Source: Phallusia mammillata (Eukaryota > Chordata > Ascidiacea > Phlebobranchia > Ascidiidae). From it: DNA of 64,000 nucleotides. Of the stretch, positions 61,503-64,000 are shown piece by piece. Made by a program: the position numbers and the translations under genes. The stretch covers positions 1-64,000 of the forward strand of contig QLIY01000140.1 of assembly GCA_003260075.1 (NCBI GenBank). Direction: 5' to 3'. Positions within the stretch are counted from its first letter, which is position 1; each line of letters starts with the position of its first letter. The notes under the pieces were generated by a model. That model did no database searches and was not told the origin of the DNA. It saw only the letters and a list, made by a program, of their open reading frames with translations.

Positions 61503-63589
61503 TCAAACCTCGCATTCGCTTAAGCGTGCGGTTTTCCCTGTAACTTCATATTTGAGTTCTAGAACATTCGAAGGCAGTTTTACCGCTTGGTGGGGTTGCT
61601 GTCCTCCCACGTACAGTGTGTAATTTCCAGGTTCCACGTAATAATCACCTACAAAAATCCACATAACTCTGAAATTTTAAAGTCTAAAATCAAATCTACT
61701 TAGTCTCGGTGTTTTTCAACGCTGAGTGTGTAGACTCACATAAGTCCGTAAAAGGTTTTTGTGAGTCCACGAGAAAACATTTTTCAAGTTTGTACTTTTT
61801 TCGCTGTGTTACTGCTTCCTTTATTTTATGCTTAGTAAAATGAAAAGCTATAACCGATAAGGTTGAGAAACAATTTATGTAGCTATTAAAACTTTACTTA
61901 TCGACATTTATTCTGACTTCTTACATTACCTAGATAGACACCAGTAGAAAACTAAAGACTTTAAAGTCAGGGGGGGGGGTAGTGTGTAATTTCCAGGTTC
62001 CACGTAATAATCACCTACAAAAAAGCACATAATTCTGGAACTTTTAATTTAAAGTATATATCAAATCTACTTAGTCTCGGTGTTTTTCAACGCTAAGTGT
62101 GTAGACTCACATAAGTCCGTAAAAGGTTTTTGTGAGTCCACGAGAAAACATGTTTCAAGTTTGTACTTTTTTCGCTGTGTTACTGCTTCCTTTAAAATGA
62201 AAAGCTATACCCGATAAGGTTGAGAAACAATTTATGTAGCTATTAAAACTTTACTTATGGACATTTATTCTGACTTCTTATACATTACCTAGATAGACAC
62301 CAGTAGAAAACTAAAGACTTTAAAGTCATGAAATTCACAAGGCATATGATAAAATGTCGAAAATATAAAAACCTTGCTAAAGTAGCAAAAATACTTTGGC
62401 TTACAGACAACGGCTCTCAGAAAAAGAAACACACCTTTGCTAAAAAAGGGCGGAAAATAAACTGGCGATAATGTTACAAAACGTACCGTTTTTCCACACA
62501 GCGCGAGTAAAGGCTTGGACTTGAAGCAAAATGTTGTAGGTTTCTCCAGCGTTGATGTGAACACGACTAAATCCCGCTAGTTGGCGTATGGGAGTCGGTA
62601 CTGTTGAATTGTGGGAAACTTGATACATCTGAATTACCTGCAAAATGAAAACAAACCAATAAGTTCAATGCTGCATAAAAATACCAAACTTTCCTTTCAT
62701 TACAATTCCTCTAATTGCCATTTTAGGACACTAATGGCTGTAAGGCCTTTTTTTCTATAACGCTACGTTGTTATAACACCAGAAAAGAGTGTTTTTCACA
62801 AAACAAGACAAACATATTTTTTTAACCTCGTCTCCATCGACATGGCCGGTATTTTTCACTTGTAGATCAATATCGAAGCTGGAACAGACATTTGTGCTGT
62901 TGAAATGAATGATGTTGTTGATGTACATGAAAGTTGTATACGACATCCCATAACCGAATGGAAATAGGGGTTTTGAGGTGGAATAACGGTATGTCCGCTC
63001 GTGCATGCTGTAGTTCGTCATTGCGGGAACCTAGAAAATATAGTGTTGTAAGAAAAGAATATGTTCGAAATTTCTCGTACATTTTCTTATTTGCTATAAA
63101 TCAATCTAAATTGTAGGATTCACTTTACGGCATATTTCGTCTTTTTTACGACCATATTCGCTGGACTATACCAGAGTTTTTATCCCGAATTGGTGCACTT
63201 TATTGAGTCTGTAAAACGTTTCCGAGTCTACGACCACTAATAACATACGAATGTATATTACTTAAAGTTTGCAAAAAGTCTATACTTTGGGAAAAATATT
63301 TGTGTACAATAAAGGTTAAGAAATACAGGTCTAAACCTACTATTTTAAAGTAAAAAAATCAATATTGTTTGCGAGTGTTTTCCAACCTGGTCCATAGAGG
63401 CGGGCCAGGTGTATGGCAACCGTCCAGCGGGATTGACCGCTCCACTGACCACCATGCCTATTGCGTCACCAGTGGATTGAGCGGGAAAGTGACAAGCAAG
63501 AATCGCTCCAACCTTACTGCTCTGTACTGCCCACGTGAGGTCGACTGGTCCAGCATTAAAAGTCAAAACCAGAACTGGCACCCCAGCAG
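61503..63589 (-). CDS. GH3 glycoside hydrolase, C-terminal part (gene runs off the edge)
   Basis: Exons 63387-63589, 62827-63030, 62487-62637 and 61503-61648 join in frame to 233 residues plus a stop (TGA at 61503-61505). They cover the end of the GH3 C-terminal alpha/beta domain (SGAVNPAGRLPYTWP, then the family hallmark FPFGYGMSYTTF) and the fibronectin-III-like domain (VKNTGHVDGDEV, RQLAGFSRVHINAGE, GNYTLYVGG). GH3 enzymes remove terminal beta-linked glucose or xylose. The N-terminal barrel with the nucleophile Asp lies beyond 64000. The Asn-X-Ser/Thr sites fit a secreted or lysosomal enzyme. A partial allelic copy of the last exon is at 61980-62015 after a G10 run. Confidence 0.93.
61970..62015 (-). 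other. Placeholder run and partial copy of the last GH3 exon
   Basis: A G10 run (61970-61979) followed by the 5' edge of the exon at 61503-61648 and its acceptor; the downstream intron copy continues to about 62330. Confidence 0.8.
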
Positions 63590-64000
63590 CTGGAAAGATA
63601 GCCAGTATAAAACATCTTGCTTATAGTACCAGTATCGTTTAAAAGTAAGAAGCAAATGGCCCAATGAGCTTCACTGCATAACAGAAAACTAAAAGTTACG
63701 GACAATATGGTCAGGGACTACATTTTTTGAATCTTTTTTTAATAACACATGCTACACATTACCATAAACGGCAAAAATCGCAATTTTTGTGCTGGGTCAG
63801 GGAATGTACATTTGCTAGGGCAAGAAAGCTGATTTTAGAAGTATAGTAGTCGCGTTTTGCGAGTACTAATTGGGAACAGGAAAACGTTTATTGGACGAAA
63901 CTCGACAGTAATCAGGAGTATGATTGATGTGTTGCTACTTACCCTCCTATCATTACAAGATATTCATCAGACTATGGTCAAGCGTTTAGCTTCAAAAATT
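63590..64000. other. Intron of the GH3 gene, cut by the window edge
   Basis: No coding sequence recognised. The next upstream GH3 exon must lie past 64000, because the exon at 63387-63589 begins with a partial codon. Confidence 0.6.

Overview
This is eukaryotic, AT-rich animal DNA with short introns. I read it as an invertebrate chordate, most likely a solitary ascidian (tunicate). The reasons are a full 30-exon CCDC171 ortholog, a multi-ShKT/TSP1 secreted protein, an animal GH3 glycosidase, compact spacing, heavy allelic polymorphism and possible spliced-leader acceptor sites. The species is inference; nothing in the window proves it.

Layout. Six genes are supported and all lie on the minus strand. 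(1) About 0.73-2.4 kb: an SLC49/FLVCR-like MFS transporter, broken by assembly duplications, with an inverted second copy of its 3' end at 1-449. (2) 4.4-4.96 kb: a 53-residue single-span membrane microprotein. (3) 10.2-34.24 kb: CCDC171, whose 30 exons I could join in frame into about 1293 residues. (4) 35.1-50.7 kb: a large secreted protein with a signal peptide, 23 ShKT domains, 13 thrombospondin type-1 repeats, a Thr/Ser-rich mucin-like part and a C-terminal F5/8C (discoidin) domain, in 39 exons. (5) 52.3-58.0 kb: an 11-exon gene for a charged, mostly disordered protein of about 914 residues that I do not recognise. (6) 61.5 kb to past the right edge: the C-terminal part of a GH3 beta-glucosidase/beta-xylosidase-type enzyme. 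The genes look functionally unrelated, and no pathway is implied by their order.

The most striking non-gene signal is technical. There are 43 runs of C or G, nearly all exactly 10 bases once natural flanking bases are removed, plus four single Ns. Most join two near-identical copies of the local sequence. Every run is C up to 17.76 kb and every run is G from 21.96 kb on. They look like fixed-size gap placeholders written as G between unmerged haplotype contigs, with one part of the scaffold reversed. The duplicated exons and intron pieces are therefore best read as two alleles rather than real tandem duplications. Three longer runs (83, 70 and 29 bases) are probably larger gaps.

Mobile DNA is common. 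There are several non-autonomous hAT elements with CAGTGGTTCCCAACC- or CAGGGGTTGGCAACC-type ends and 8-bp target duplications, a tRNA-derived SINE family, a foldback MITE at 32.1 kb and hairpin-forming DNA at 21.4-21.6 kb. Because two alleles are present, two hAT insertions can be seen in both filled and empty form, one of them inside the transporter coding exon.
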